Shown here: positions 31,170 through 42,102 of the stretch, one piece after another
How positions within the stretch are numbered: position 1 is the first letter of the stretch
Layout of the letters: every line of letters begins with the position of its first letter
Source: a virus
IMG/VR virus record: IMGVR_UViG_3300026488_000030
Coordinates: 1 to 52,654 of that record
DNA length: 52,654 nucleotides
Direction: 5' to 3' (one strand)
The notes under the pieces: generated by a model
Databases searched by the model: none
The model's input: only the letters and a program-made list of their open reading frames with translations
What the model was told of the DNA's origin: nothing
Program-made: the position numbers and the translations under genes

Positions 31170-32885
31170 TTACTCTAATGAAATACCGGAAGCTCGTCCG
31201 AATGCTTCATTGTCTGCTGAAAGTTTTGATGAATTGCTAATGAATTCAGGTAAGTCGGAAGAAAGCTCTTCTAATGATTCATAGATGCGAAGGTTACCAG
31301 TGAAGAAAATAGCGGAATGGTGGTCGTCTTTTTTGCCTTCTTTGGCTTTAGTAGTTTTCATTTCAAATGGTATTAGGTAATCGGAGTTTAGTAGATTTTC
31401 TAATTGGTATTGTGGTGGAAGTTGAAAAGAAGAAAGAATATAGCGCGAGTTTTCGATGGATTTGTCACCAATCCATTCGGTAATGTCTTTATCGCGTCGT
31501 TGACGACACATGAAGATGTAGTCAGAGTATCTGACTTTTTTGTATGAATCACCAATGTCTTCATTAGACATTGTGATAGATGTTTCGGAAGAACGGCGAT
31601 TTTGAGTTGCTGTTATTATTGGTAATTTATAAGCGCGCGAAATGGTTCGCAGTTCTTGAACAATTGTTCCTTGAGCATCATAGTCACGCATTTCACGACG
31701 GTGAATAGTTGGAACAAACACGTCAATGTAATCTGCAAATACTGCTCTGACATTGTAACCGTCTACTTTAAGACGGTCAATGAATTTAGCTAAGTCAGTG
31801 GGTGTAAATGTGTTTTCTTCAGAATGTTTCAAAATAATAGAAACTTTACCTTGTGTACGATTGTAAAGAGTTGTTGTTACTGTATTAGAGAGAAGCGCTT
31901 CAAATTGAGATTTGTATTTACTATATTCAGGACGACGAGAAATTTGCATACCATAACGGAATAAGCGCTTAACTTCATCTACTGATTGATTTCCTATTAT
32001 TGAAATAAAGCGCCGGAGTAGCTTATAGATATCATCTTCTAAAGTAACAAATAGTATTGCATCATTTGATTTAAAATTTGGCAATTCATTATTTAGAATA
32101 CGAGATAGTATGTTTACTAAAAGTATAGATTTACCGTGATTGGATGGTGCTGAAACAACATAAACAGATGAAGATTCAACACCACCAAAAGGACCGTCTA
32201 AGAGACGGTAACCAGTTTTAAGGATGTTGTATTTACTGAATAAGTATTCAGAAACTGAATCTGTTAGTTTTTTGAAAGATTCTTCATCTGAAAGAGTGAA
32301 GAAACTTTTGAAGTTTTCCTCTTTGTGTAATTGTTTAAGATTTGTTAATGAATTATAAGCGCTGAGAACTGTTTCTTCATATATTTTTAGCGCTTCAAAT
32401 GGATTTGTTGCTTGATTTTGAATTAGTGTTGAAAGTGAATCTATTTGATTAAGCGCCGGAGTTATGTTCTTTAACTCATAAAACGCCTGCATTCTAGCAT
32501 ATACGAAATCTTTCACACTGTTGTAATCTGTATCGTTAGTTATTGGAGCTGCTTTTATTTGTTTAATTAAATTGTGAATAATAGTTGATTCAGATTGTGC
32601 AAAATGTTTGTCGACTGTTGAATAATTCATTGCAGCAATGTTACCAACCTGTTTGATACGAACAGTTTTGTCAATGAATTCGATTTCATCATCTATGTCG
32701 ACTTTGATGTCTAGTTCATTAATAGTTTTACGAACATCGTCAATGAATGTTGCTGTATTATTTAGAAATTCAATTTGATTTTCTAATGATGTTGGATAAA
32801 GAATAGCCCGGCCTAAGTCAACGAAAAATTCATGATTTAAAAAGCGCCTGAAAAAGGCGACTACCAGAGTACTCGTGTTTGTCAT
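31170..32885 (-). CDS. DnaB/gp41-type replicative helicase
   Basis: A 571-residue hexameric-helicase-type protein with a RecA-like core. Walker A is APSNHGKSI (about residue 250), then DAILFVTLEDD, Walker B-type VRAVFADYIDVFVPT, QELRTISRAYKLPIITATQNRR (the Q/N-rich sensor) and a DSYKKVRYSDYIFMCRQRRD arginine-finger region. In T4-like phages this enzyme unwinds DNA at the fork with a primase. It is longer than typical gp41 because of an N-terminal domain of about 220 residues. It is unusual to find it inside a structural operon. GGAGGG precedes the ATG. Confidence 0.85.
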   Translation of the reverse strand: MTNTSTLVVAFFRRFLNHEFFVDLGRAILYPTSLENQIEFLNNTATFIDDVRKTINELDIKVDIDDEIEFIDKTVRIKQVGNIAAMNYSTVDKHFAQSESTIIHNLIKQIKAAPITNDTDYNSVKDFVYARMQAFYELKNITPALNQIDSLSTLIQNQATNPFEALKIYEETVLSAYNSLTNLKQLHKEENFKSFFTLSDEESFKKLTDSVSEYLFSKYNILKTGYRLLDGPFGGVESSSVYVVSAPSNHGKSILLVNILSRILNNELPNFKSNDAILFVTLEDDIYKLLRRFISIIGNQSVDEVKRLFRYGMQISRRPEYSKYKSQFEALLSNTVTTTLYNRTQGKVSIILKHSEENTFTPTDLAKFIDRLKVDGYNVRAVFADYIDVFVPTIHRREMRDYDAQGTIVQELRTISRAYKLPIITATQNRRSSETSITMSNEDIGDSYKKVRYSDYIFMCRQRRDKDITEWIGDKSIENSRYILSSFQLPPQYQLENLLNSDYLIPFEMKTTKAKEGKKDDHHSAIFFTGNLRIYESLEELSSDLPEFISNSSKLSADNEAFGRASGISLE

Positions 32886-32905
32886 AAAGTGCCCTCCCCA
32901 TTTGG

Positions 32906-34588
32906 TTAGTTATGATATTCGGCTAAAACTTGAGCGGAAACAGCTTTTATTAGCGCTGAAATGAATAAACTGTTGTAAAATGCAGCAACTTGACTGGAAT
33001 GTACCTGTGTGATAACGTTAATTTGATTTTGAACTGTAGTTGGAGTAATATTGTAATTGATAGAGCTATTGTCTAAAGTAGTATTAATCGAGTTAATTAT
33101 TTCTGTTGCTGTATTGGACATAAATCCAGGATTTTGAAGTGAGTGTATGAAAATTTTATTATGAAAAGTTTTTTGTGTATTGATGGAGTAATCACTGTTA
33201 AAGGTTTTATCAGTAAAACCTTTAGTGTATAGCATATTGTGTATGGAGATAAGAATGTTACTGTAATCTTCGACTCTGGTAGTCTCCAAGTATTTGAAAA
33301 AGTGGTTAATGATAAGAGCTGAGAAGTAATTGTTTATTAATAGAGAAGCGCCGGATTTGGCGTATGGCACAATATCGTAATCAGTGGCATTAAATGCTGT
33401 TGCTATTGCAGATGGGTCAATTGTATTATACTCATCGACAATATCAGCGCTAGTTAGAATATTATAATTAGCGTTTGTATATAGTATATTTAACACGTAA
33501 TATTTAACGGCGTAAGGTATTGCGTTTAGGAAAACAATTGGATCATTGACGAAATAGTATGGTAAGTATAAGTATAAAGTTAGCGCTTGAGGCGTTTCTT
33601 TAGCTAAAAAGTTTGAGTATAAGTTATATTCTGCAATTGCTGTTTGTGGGTTGAATAATTGTGTTAAATTATTTGAAATTGTATATAGCGCCAATTTTGA
33701 TGAACTGTATTGAAGCAGTATTGATGTGAAATCATAAATTAGTTTGCTCAAGTTATCTAAATCATACAAATAGTTATTCACAAAATCATCAATTAGCGGA
33801 TACAATTTAGATATCAGTATCGACTTAAACTCATTACATAGTTGAGTCTTTATTGTATTCGTTATTTGATATACTAGAAGAACCTGGCGACTATAAGATG
33901 TAAATAATTCGCATATAAAATTGTCGTTATTGAACAAGCCTTTTAAATCAGAAATTAGCGTTTCTTTATTTAGGTCGTGGAGTATATTGTCAGCTGTAAT
34001 ATTGAATAATGAGTTAAGATTAGCGCTGAAAAGTCGTCGGTATAGCTCGTAGTATGTTGTATATTTAGTTAGAGGATAAGTGAATGCACCAGGTGTTGAT
34101 TGATCTTCCAGTATTGAAGTATCAGGTGATACTACAGTAAAATCGTTTAGAGACATAGGAATAGATTCAGTAAATAGTGACGGAACTGTCGGATATTTTA
34201 TTAAATCACGGAAGGATGTACAGGATTTTATGTTTAAATAATTATAAAGCGCGGGAAAATCACAAGTTGTTTGTTTCAAACTTTCAAATGTTATCCTAGT
34301 TCGCTGTAAATCGGAAGGCATATTCTGTTTAGTGAATTCGTGATCAACAGTAACACCTGCAGCAATCTTTACTGGTGAATATCCTGATGTTGAAATAAAA
34401 TTAAAATATCGATTCAACGGTTCCAAGATTCGTATTCTTTGTTCATCTTTTATTAAAGCGCTAATTAAATTAACGGTAACAGAATCTGTTAAAGTCGAAA
34501 GTTGATTTTGCTGAAGTGTATCGAATTTTTGAGGATCTGCTTGAAATGTTGCAAATGAAGCGAATGTATATGCTAATGGATTATACAT
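32906..34588 (-). CDS. Large hypothetical protein, probable tail part
   Basis: A 560-residue protein starting MYNPLAYTFASFATF behind AAAGGAG. It is rich in Tyr, Asn, Ile and Ser with many short helices (LCNEFKSILISKLYPLIDDFVNNYLYDLDNL), and I see no known motif. It lies between the 432-residue baseplate candidate and the helicase. The composition resembles the large uncharacterised virion proteins of distant T4-type phages. The role is not known. Confidence 0.6.
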   Translation of the reverse strand: MYNPLAYTFASFATFQADPQKFDTLQQNQLSTLTDSVTVNLISALIKDEQRIRILEPLNRYFNFISTSGYSPVKIAAGVTVDHEFTKQNMPSDLQRTRITFESLKQTTCDFPALYNYLNIKSCTSFRDLIKYPTVPSLFTESIPMSLNDFTVVSPDTSILEDQSTPGAFTYPLTKYTTYYELYRRLFSANLNSLFNITADNILHDLNKETLISDLKGLFNNDNFICELFTSYSRQVLLVYQITNTIKTQLCNEFKSILISKLYPLIDDFVNNYLYDLDNLSKLIYDFTSILLQYSSSKLALYTISNNLTQLFNPQTAIAEYNLYSNFLAKETPQALTLYLYLPYYFVNDPIVFLNAIPYAVKYYVLNILYTNANYNILTSADIVDEYNTIDPSAIATAFNATDYDIVPYAKSGASLLINNYFSALIINHFFKYLETTRVEDYSNILISIHNMLYTKGFTDKTFNSDYSINTQKTFHNKIFIHSLQNPGFMSNTATEIINSINTTLDNSSINYNITPTTVQNQINVITQVHSSQVAAFYNSLFISALIKAVSAQVLAEYHN

Positions 34589-34600
34589 GACTCATCTCCT

Positions 34601-35899
34601 TTATGCGAAATTGGTGACGTCGTAATTATCTGCAATTGCTTGATTTACAATATCATTTGCCTTGTCATCTATACCAGAAGTTCCTTGACTCATTTGGCCG
34701 ATTGATGAAGCTGCAATATTCTCGGATTCTTTAAACCAAGACTGAGCAGTTAATTTGTCTGCTTGTTCTTTAAAACTTTCATCTAACACTTTTAAAATAC
34801 CGTCTATACCTAAGTTCTTTTCATTGACTGAAGTGTCTTGCAAATTAACAGGACGGAGAGATTCGACTACTGAACCTAATGTTTGGAATAGCGCTGAATT
34901 TCGTGAAGACAAACCTGAATTAGCATTAATTGGAATATTTGCTTCGGAAATTACATCGTTCTCAGGATTAGCTGATGATGTGAAAACACCAAATCCATCA
35001 ACAATTTGTTGAAACTGTATAGAAACATCAATAGTCAGTGGTTGTCTGTAAACGTTAAAACTAGTGTCATTACCACCTCTACGCAATGTTACATTTGCAA
35101 CTGATGCAAGAATTAGTTTAGATACACCATATGCACGGAGAGTAAAAGTTAGCGCTTGTCCATATGAAATTCCGTCGCTGGTTTGAGGAGCTGCCATTGC
35201 GATAATATACATTAGTGGTTCAATAATATATTCTTTAACAGCATCTGGGTGACCGTATGGTGAAACTAGTTTAATTGTTGCAGTTAAACCTGTGTCATAC
35301 TTAGACTCATACCATATCTTAGGCAAAGGTATCTTATTACCTAATGCAACAGTTTTACCAAGTGTAACTAGTGCTGAAGCAGCTTCATTTGCTGCGTTTT
35401 CAGACATAACCTTACCTAAAACAGATGAAATTTGTTTTTGTATTTTATCGCTGTTATTTTCAACAGCATTTGTATATGAAACATTTCCGAATAAAGATGC
35501 AGCAGCTTGCTTTGCTTGAGCAAAATGACCTGATAACTTATTCAACATTCCTTGAAACATGTTATCTTGAAAAGCATTTGAGAAGGTATCAGTAGCAACT
35601 GTATCGTCAGTTAAAAATAGTCGAATACCTTTCACAGGTGTTAAATTGTATGCTTGGAGAATCTTTTTAAAGCGCGCGATTCCAGGTTCGTATTCAATCC
35701 TAGGTAAAATTTTATTAAACAAATTACCACCATCAGGTGATTCATATGCTTTTTTTATTTCGTTCAAATCTATTGAAGCTGTACATGGTATTATATCAAT
35801 AACGCTCATTTTACTTTTAAGATATGACGAATGTCTATTGTTTGGATCTGCTTTTGGTTGAAAACTGATGGGTTTACCGATTTCGTATAAATCAATCAT
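34601..35899 (-). CDS. Baseplate/tail-tube-cap candidate (gp48/gp54-like)
   Basis: A 432-residue protein. The middle reads IPLPKIWYESKYDTGLTATIKLVSPYGHPDAVKEYIIEPLMYIIAMAAPQ, then LTFTLRAYGVSKLILASVANVTLRRGG and VYRQPLTIDVSIQFQQIVDGFGVF. That 'IW - - S - Y - - ... KL-SPYG ... P' pattern occurs in baseplate tube-cap or tube-initiator proteins of many large myophages. It lies directly after the tape-measure gene. The N-terminal part has LFLTDDTVATDTFSNAF and a helical hinge. The call is from family memory and synteny. Confidence 0.55.
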   Translation of the reverse strand: MIDLYEIGKPISFQPKADPNNRHSSYLKSKMSVIDIIPCTASIDLNEIKKAYESPDGGNLFNKILPRIEYEPGIARFKKILQAYNLTPVKGIRLFLTDDTVATDTFSNAFQDNMFQGMLNKLSGHFAQAKQAAASLFGNVSYTNAVENNSDKIQKQISSVLGKVMSENAANEAASALVTLGKTVALGNKIPLPKIWYESKYDTGLTATIKLVSPYGHPDAVKEYIIEPLMYIIAMAAPQTSDGISYGQALTFTLRAYGVSKLILASVANVTLRRGGNDTSFNVYRQPLTIDVSIQFQQIVDGFGVFTSSANPENDVISEANIPINANSGLSSRNSALFQTLGSVVESLRPVNLQDTSVNEKNLGIDGILKVLDESFKEQADKLTAQSWFKESENIAASSIGQMSQGTSGIDDKANDIVNQAIADNYDVTNFA

Positions 35900-35935
35900 A
35901 GTTGCACTCCTTTGAATTCAGGAGCGTGAGGTATA

Positions 35936-38900
35936 TTACCCCACGCCCACAGGTATTATTGGATATTGTTGCATTTGTGTTGCAAATGCGTTAACCTGAT
36001 TTGCAAATAATTTATCAGCAATATTTTCAGCAACAGGATCAATAGTTGGTTCTTCAGGTTTTTCTGGTATTGATGGAACAGGCTGATTATTATTGATAAT
36101 AACGGGCGATTGTTGCGGCTGTACTAACTGCTGTTGTTTCAAATTCAACGATGCTTCACTAACTGTTTTTGTGGCTTCAGTCGCAGTTGTTGCTATACCA
36201 GTCCAGTTATTACCAGCAGGTGTTGCCATTGCTGTTTTTGGCGCTGATTCAAAAACCTCTGTATCAACATATGAGAGTTGTTGCATAATTCTAGGAACAT
36301 TGGCAATATAATTCTGTGTCTCTTTAGGCATCTTATCAATTTTACCACTGTAGTACTTACCTACATTACCAGGTCCCCAATTGTAAGCTGCCAATGCTTT
36401 TACTAAATCACCTTTATAGCGCTTTAAAAGTGTTGCCAGGTAATATGAACCAGCGTATACGTTCGCATATGGATCTGACAATATTTCTTCTTTAGATAAT
36501 CCTGTTAGTTTAGACAAATATGCAGCGGTAGATGGCATAATCTGCATTAATCCTCTAGCACCAACATGAGAAACAGCATCTGGTTTTCCACGAGATTCCT
36601 GATATATTTCAGCAAGAATTAATGACGGAGAAACATGCAATCCTTTTTCTTCTAATTCTGATGATACTTCAACTGCTAAATCTTTCCATCTTGAAACAAC
36701 TCTTTGAACATCAGGAGATGTCGATTGTCTTCTTATTGTAGGAACAATTCCAGCTTCAACAAATCCACCGGTTCCTCCAGTTATTGGATGTGTTGTATGT
36801 GACTTAGATGGAGCTTCAATTCCTATCATACCTAAGGAACCAGCTTCACTAAATGTAGCAGATGGACCTGTTTTTGGAAGTATGACACTAGATGGAGATT
36901 CGCTAATTGATGAAGCTGGTTTTGTGATTAAATATTGGTTATAATGTTTCATCAAATATTCGCCAAATGCAATATATTCGTCTTCGCTGATATTCTTCTT
37001 TTTACTTAAAGCATCAGCGCGTGAAAGTATATCTTGAACAGCTTCCTCAGGCATAGATACTAAGTCGAATCGATTTATCACATCTTTTAATGATTTTGGG
37101 TATACTTTCTCATGGCTTGTTACTAAGTCAACAACTCTCTTTTGCTCTTTGGATAAATTATTATATGCTGCTTTATCCTTTTCTAACTTATTAATAGGCG
37201 TTGCAAATGTTTTTCCAACACTAATGCCTGCAACATGACTAGATGATGCTTTTTCTTCTTTATGACCGAATATATGATCCTTCAACCATAACAGTCCATC
37301 GATTAAAAAGGATGCCACAGTTCCAACTCCAGGTACAGCTGCAGTTACACCTGATATTAACTCAAGTGCTGCTCCTAAATAATCTTTATCTTTAAAGCGC
37401 TGAAATGCTAAATATCCACCAATAATAGGAGCCAAAGGACCTAATTTTTTACCAACTTTACCAAATATCTTTATAATTCCTTTTCCAGATGCTTTAGCCG
37501 CTTCTTCAGCATATTTACCAATCGTTGGAACAAATTTAGATAACCAACTTGTGCCTTTGCCAAATTCCGCAGCAGCTTTACCCATCTTACCTAAATAGCT
37601 ACCAATCAAATTGAAAAATTTATTGACAGGTTCGAACAACTTGAGTAATTTACCTGCAATCTCCTCACCTTTAATCGCTATCTCTCCGAATGAATCAACA
37701 CGTTTGCCTAACCATGAGATAAAATCGCCAATTTTACTTATGATTTTACCTGCGACACTTTGAATCTTCTCAAAATCTTTAACAATACCATCAACCGTTC
37801 TCACTGATAAGTATTTGGCAAATGCAGCACCTTCTTTTATTAGTCTAAAAGAGGATGGGGCTAACATTGTGCCTAATCCCAATCCCAATGTGAGGAGAGG
37901 ATGTTCACCTACAAATTTCAATGCGTCAACAATACCTAAACTAAGCTGTTTGGTAAACTGTTTAGACGGTTTAGTTGCTTTATACAATTTTTTCAGTTCG
38001 TTAACAATAGTAACTGCCGCTTTAGATAGAGTCTCGCGGAATTTAGATTCTTCACGTTGTTCTTCTTCCTGTCTGACTTCAGAAAGTTCCTGTGAAATAG
38101 TTCTAGTTCTAGTTACTAATACTCCACCTTTGTTTGCTAAAACAATTCCTTTATGTTCTGGAACAGTTGGAGTTGTTAGACCACGAAGTTGCATTTGAGG
38201 TGGTGGAGGTGGAGTTACTATTGGACTAGATTCTTCTCTGAAATTATATCCAGGTATTGATTTAGTGAATTGTTTTGAGATTGATTGTTCAATGTATTCT
38301 TCAATTTCTTTACGGACTTTTTGTGTAATATTTGATTTGAATAGCGCTTTATTTAGAACAGGAGTATATGCTTCTATTGCAGTTTGTAGTAATTCGTTCT
38401 TTAAACTTTGGACTGTTTCTTCAGTGATGGATTCGTATTTATTAGTGAATGGATTCCATTGTAGTTGTGGAACTTGATGCATTTGTTTTGTCTGAATATT
38501 AGATAAGCGCTCAAATAGCTGTAGTAAACGACTTAGAACATCTAATTGCTCTACATTGACACTGTATAACTTATATAACAGGTTAGGTAAACCGTCAGCG
38601 ATGTATCCATATGCTCGTTGTTCTACTGATTTTATTTTAGATTCAAGCGCGCGTTTTGCTTCAGTAACAGCAAGTTCCTTCGGTTTAGTTAAAAACCTGT
38701 CTTGCAATTGCTGATATAAATTCTTAGCTTTGTTTGGTAAGTCTACAATAAAATGTGTAAACTGTGGTAATAATTTAGCCCAACTGACTAAAGCAGCAAT
38801 ACCAGGTATGCTGTACGCTATCTTTTCGGGAAGCTCTTTTATAATATCCATCAATTGTTTCCAGGTAGTCTCCGGAGGTGTATAACCAACTGCTTCAGTC

Positions 38901-40264
38901 CTTCCTAATCCAAAACGTCTTATCGTTAACAATTCTCGCGCTTGAAAATTCATTATATCATAAATACCAGCAGTAAGTAACAACATTTTACCTTCATACG
39001 AATCGGCCATTGACATCAATTCATATGAACGAGTTGTTAATAATCTAGCATCAGACATCCTAACGCCTAAAAACGAAACCTGTTTCTTTTCAGCAAGAGG
39101 TGTTTGCGTTTTACCGTAAACACGTTCAATCATCCTAAGAGTCTGCAATGGTGTTTTACCAGTTAATAGATTCCAGAATTGTTGGAATGGATCTAATTTA
39201 ACTTGTAATTTGAGCAATTGTTTTTCTAAATTTGAAAATACAGCGCCAAATTCACTTTTTAATGACTCATCAACTTGTTCATGAACGTATTTGGAATAAT
39301 CTTCGATACCAGATTCTTTCGGCTTTGACTTCTTCTGTTCCTGTAAATCGAGTAAGGAATAAATCCCCGCAATAGGCGATGTATGTTTTTCAATCGCAGT
39401 GAGAAGTGCAATTTGTACTTGCTCTCCAGGTCTCAATTGACCTTGTGCTGTCAGTTGTTGAACGTAAGGATTAATTGAATCTGAAACTGAATAACGTCGC
39501 TCTATTTCACCTTCCTGTACAGGTGCTGCTTTTAACTTTGCCATTCTAGATGCTTTCCACATCGATACGCCCATAGACATTGCTAGAAAAGGAGCGAACA
39601 TCGAAAGTGAACCTAAAGCACCCGCAGTTGGAAGGTGGACACCCAATGTACTACCTAATGCTGCATTAATACCATGATACATACCTTTTTCAACTGAGTA
39701 CAATGGGCTTGTGAATGGCATATGAGAGATTGGATGACCACCTAACAGAGGTGGAATAACTGTACCTAACGCTAATGGTGTTGTATACATTAACCTATTG
39801 ATACCATACAGAGCGCCTAGTGCACGAGATGCATAACCAGCAGCTCCTAATTCCTTCTCATATGCTTTGCTAGTTAATGTGCTCCTAAGAGATGAAGCGC
39901 CAGATGTACCAGACATCAAACCATAAAATCCAGCAGCTGGTATTATAAGTGGCATATTGCCTACTTTGGTTGATTCTAAAAAATGATAGCCTTTTTCGAA
40001 AATTGTTGGTTCGTGTTTAGCTTGTTCAGCTACATGATGAGGAGCTCCAGCTCGAAGAACCATAGATGTTGCAATATATGGATAAGTCAAATAGCGCATC
40101 ACTGGAGCTATACGTTGTGAAAATAACTTCTGTTCGGCTTCTACTTCTTGTTTTTGTTGTTTAGATGATTGCTGTTTTTCATATTCTGCAATATATTCAA
40201 GGAAACGTCCTTGATGTTGCTCTTTTCGTCGTTGTTCTTCTCGTTCAATAGGTGTCATTGGCAT
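35936..40264 (-). CDS. Tape measure protein with lytic transglycosylase domain
   Basis: The 1442-residue tail-length protein is the longest gene here. The N-terminus is charged and helical (REEQRRKEQHQGRFLEYIAEYEKQQ). Several hydrophobic segments (for example YGLMSGTSG, LALGTVIPPLLGG, LLTLGLGLGTMLAPS, GVTAAVPGVGTVASFLIDGLLWL) are typical of tape measures. Near residues 1195-1330 is a soluble-lytic-transglycosylase domain: catalytic Glu in AEIYQESRGK, GARGLMQIMPSTA, AYNWGPGNVGKYY and a final NYIANVP. Such domains cut peptidoglycan during DNA injection. The C-terminal tail is Pro/Gln-rich. TAGGAGG precedes the ATG. Confidence 0.9.
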   Translation of the reverse strand: MPMTPIEREEQRRKEQHQGRFLEYIAEYEKQQSSKQQKQEVEAEQKLFSQRIAPVMRYLTYPYIATSMVLRAGAPHHVAEQAKHEPTIFEKGYHFLESTKVGNMPLIIPAAGFYGLMSGTSGASSLRSTLTSKAYEKELGAAGYASRALGALYGINRLMYTTPLALGTVIPPLLGGHPISHMPFTSPLYSVEKGMYHGINAALGSTLGVHLPTAGALGSLSMFAPFLAMSMGVSMWKASRMAKLKAAPVQEGEIERRYSVSDSINPYVQQLTAQGQLRPGEQVQIALLTAIEKHTSPIAGIYSLLDLQEQKKSKPKESGIEDYSKYVHEQVDESLKSEFGAVFSNLEKQLLKLQVKLDPFQQFWNLLTGKTPLQTLRMIERVYGKTQTPLAEKKQVSFLGVRMSDARLLTTRSYELMSMADSYEGKMLLLTAGIYDIMNFQARELLTIRRFGLGRTEAVGYTPPETTWKQLMDIIKELPEKIAYSIPGIAALVSWAKLLPQFTHFIVDLPNKAKNLYQQLQDRFLTKPKELAVTEAKRALESKIKSVEQRAYGYIADGLPNLLYKLYSVNVEQLDVLSRLLQLFERLSNIQTKQMHQVPQLQWNPFTNKYESITEETVQSLKNELLQTAIEAYTPVLNKALFKSNITQKVRKEIEEYIEQSISKQFTKSIPGYNFREESSPIVTPPPPPQMQLRGLTTPTVPEHKGIVLANKGGVLVTRTRTISQELSEVRQEEEQREESKFRETLSKAAVTIVNELKKLYKATKPSKQFTKQLSLGIVDALKFVGEHPLLTLGLGLGTMLAPSSFRLIKEGAAFAKYLSVRTVDGIVKDFEKIQSVAGKIISKIGDFISWLGKRVDSFGEIAIKGEEIAGKLLKLFEPVNKFFNLIGSYLGKMGKAAAEFGKGTSWLSKFVPTIGKYAEEAAKASGKGIIKIFGKVGKKLGPLAPIIGGYLAFQRFKDKDYLGAALELISGVTAAVPGVGTVASFLIDGLLWLKDHIFGHKEEKASSSHVAGISVGKTFATPINKLEKDKAAYNNLSKEQKRVVDLVTSHEKVYPKSLKDVINRFDLVSMPEEAVQDILSRADALSKKKNISEDEYIAFGEYLMKHYNQYLITKPASSISESPSSVILPKTGPSATFSEAGSLGMIGIEAPSKSHTTHPITGGTGGFVEAGIVPTIRRQSTSPDVQRVVSRWKDLAVEVSSELEEKGLHVSPSLILAEIYQESRGKPDAVSHVGARGLMQIMPSTAAYLSKLTGLSKEEILSDPYANVYAGSYYLATLLKRYKGDLVKALAAYNWGPGNVGKYYSGKIDKMPKETQNYIANVPRIMQQLSYVDTEVFESAPKTAMATPAGNNWTGIATTATEATKTVSEASLNLKQQQLVQPQQSPVIINNNQPVPSIPEKPEEPTIDPVAENIADKLFANQVNAFATQMQQYPIIPVGVG

Positions 40265-40275
40265 AATTGCGCCTC

Positions 40276-42087
40276 CTAAAAGATGCCAAAGTACGTATCG
40301 ACATCTTCAAATTCTGTTGTTTCAATGGGTGAATTTGTTGGGTCGAATATTTGAGTTAATAATTCAATCTCTTTGCGTTGTTCAGGTGTTAGTTGTTCAT
40401 CTGTTTGTTGTTTTAAAGCGCCGGATTGAGTCGAAGGTTTCACAGCTGTTGCTAATTCTTTTACAGTATTGAAAAATTCTTTTTCAAGTTTATCATTTGA
40501 CTTCTCAATTAGTGGTAGTATTTCCATAAGCGTCTTTTGTCTAACATAAGCACAGAAAGACGCAGCCATGAATAAGTCACTGTAACCTTTAACAGTGATG
40601 GTGCCTCTGTTAGATGTTTCAACTGTTGCAAATTGAGATATGAGTAATTGTGAATGGAAATTTTCTGGGTATTGTTCTACTTTCTCCTTAAGAAGTGCAA
40701 CCATTAAAGGTTTAGTATCACCACCTGTTCTTATTCCAAATTCGTTCTTTTTTGATTTCCAAATATAATTAGCGTAATTGATATCTGAAACTTGCATGGT
40801 TAAGTATTCTATGACAGCTTTACCGATGGAGTTATTTTCTATTGCTAATATTATTCTATTTGTATTAGCGCGCTGTTTTATATATCTAAAAACAGCATCA
40901 ACTACTTGTGCGTGATAAGTTAATGAACCAAGTTTAGATTGCAATTCAGCAACTTGATTGAAATCTTTATATGAAAATACCTGTATAGCATTATATGCAC
41001 CAGCTGTAGATGATGCTGTATCTACACCAATTAAATAGTAATCATTAGGATCGAATTCTGTTGTAAATAATTTCAATGTAGTTCCATGTGGCATGGATAC
41101 TTTTTCAACAGGAGTCGTTGCTTTTAATTGTGAAAGTGTTTCATCGGAGAATATACACTGAGTTGAACCAACGAATAGAAGATCAAGTTCCTGATTAATT
41201 AAGCGCTGACTTTTTAGTTCTCTACATTGTTCCATATACCATTTTTCATCTTTATTTGGATCTTCAGACCAATGATACCTAATTCCAATGAAACCATTTT
41301 TAGACGGGTCATCAAGTAATTGTCTCAATTTTTCATCGTCTATCCATTTTTCATGACCATTCTTATCTTTAACAAATAACATATCTGAATCAATTGAATC
41401 AGACCATCTCTCATAAAACCAATTCGGTTTATCATTTCCTTCAGGTGCATAAACGCCATTTGGTGTTGATGTGACTAACTGAAAATATGGATAATTATTT
41501 CTTTTTGCTTGCTGTCTAGCTGTTGCCAGAATCTGTTGAGCTGCACCATATATTTCATGTAGGTGTGGTATATATGCTGCTTCGTCAATGTATAAGATAG
41601 GAACAGTTAAGGATCTAGCAACTGTGTCTGGTTTGTGGACAGTTGATGGATACATAACTGTAACTCTAGAACCAGTTTCTAATTCAAAATACGTTTTACG
41701 AGAGATAGAACGCATTGGTGATGGAATTCGCATCCAGTCTGGTAGATTTTCCCACATGAACTTTATTTTGTCGATGTTTTCGTAACCTGCATCTTTTCTA
41801 AAGTTTAAAATAACAGCGCGCATTTTAGGAAAAAACAAAATAGCCCAAAGTATTATTGCAGCAGATATTGTCGACTTACCTAACTGACGAGATGCGAGAA
41901 AAACAGCTTTATGATGTCGATATATTGATCGAACAACTCGAGCAAGTTTGGGGTGGAAAACATCCCCGTAGAGACGTTTTCCACCGACCTCTGGAATGTA
42001 CACGTAATTGTATATGAAATAAAGTGGATTTAATCTACATTTTAGCAATTCAATTGCATGAAGTTTCTCACTGTTAACAATCTGCAT
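40276..42087 (-). CDS. Terminase large subunit
   Basis: A 603-residue packaging motor. Walker A is ASRQLGKST (residues 65-73), Walker B is ILYIDEAAYI (D168, E169), and the coupling/nuclease part has IGVDTASS (D356), AIENNSIG (E417) and GYSDLFMAASF (around residue 507), the three acids of the RNase H-like nuclease. FRKDAGYENIDKIKFMWENLPDWM and SRKTYFELETGSRV fit gp17-type enzymes. The ribosome binding site is an odd run of G (TGGGGGG) before the ATG. No separate small terminase subunit is recognised in this window. Confidence 0.95.
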   Translation of the reverse strand: MQIVNSEKLHAIELLKCRLNPLYFIYNYVYIPEVGGKRLYGDVFHPKLARVVRSIYRHHKAVFLASRQLGKSTISAAIILWAILFFPKMRAVILNFRKDAGYENIDKIKFMWENLPDWMRIPSPMRSISRKTYFELETGSRVTVMYPSTVHKPDTVARSLTVPILYIDEAAYIPHLHEIYGAAQQILATARQQAKRNNYPYFQLVTSTPNGVYAPEGNDKPNWFYERWSDSIDSDMLFVKDKNGHEKWIDDEKLRQLLDDPSKNGFIGIRYHWSEDPNKDEKWYMEQCRELKSQRLINQELDLLFVGSTQCIFSDETLSQLKATTPVEKVSMPHGTTLKLFTTEFDPNDYYLIGVDTASSTAGAYNAIQVFSYKDFNQVAELQSKLGSLTYHAQVVDAVFRYIKQRANTNRIILAIENNSIGKAVIEYLTMQVSDINYANYIWKSKKNEFGIRTGGDTKPLMVALLKEKVEQYPENFHSQLLISQFATVETSNRGTITVKGYSDLFMAASFCAYVRQKTLMEILPLIEKSNDKLEKEFFNTVKELATAVKPSTQSGALKQQTDEQLTPEQRKEIELLTQIFDPTNSPIETTEFEDVDTYFGIF

Positions 42088-42102
42088 ATACCCCCCATGT
42101 TG

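Noticed and set aside
30997-31284. 95-codon plus-strand frame over the mini-unit
   Set aside because: It overlaps the terminator and the helicase gene end, with no ribosome binding site of its own.
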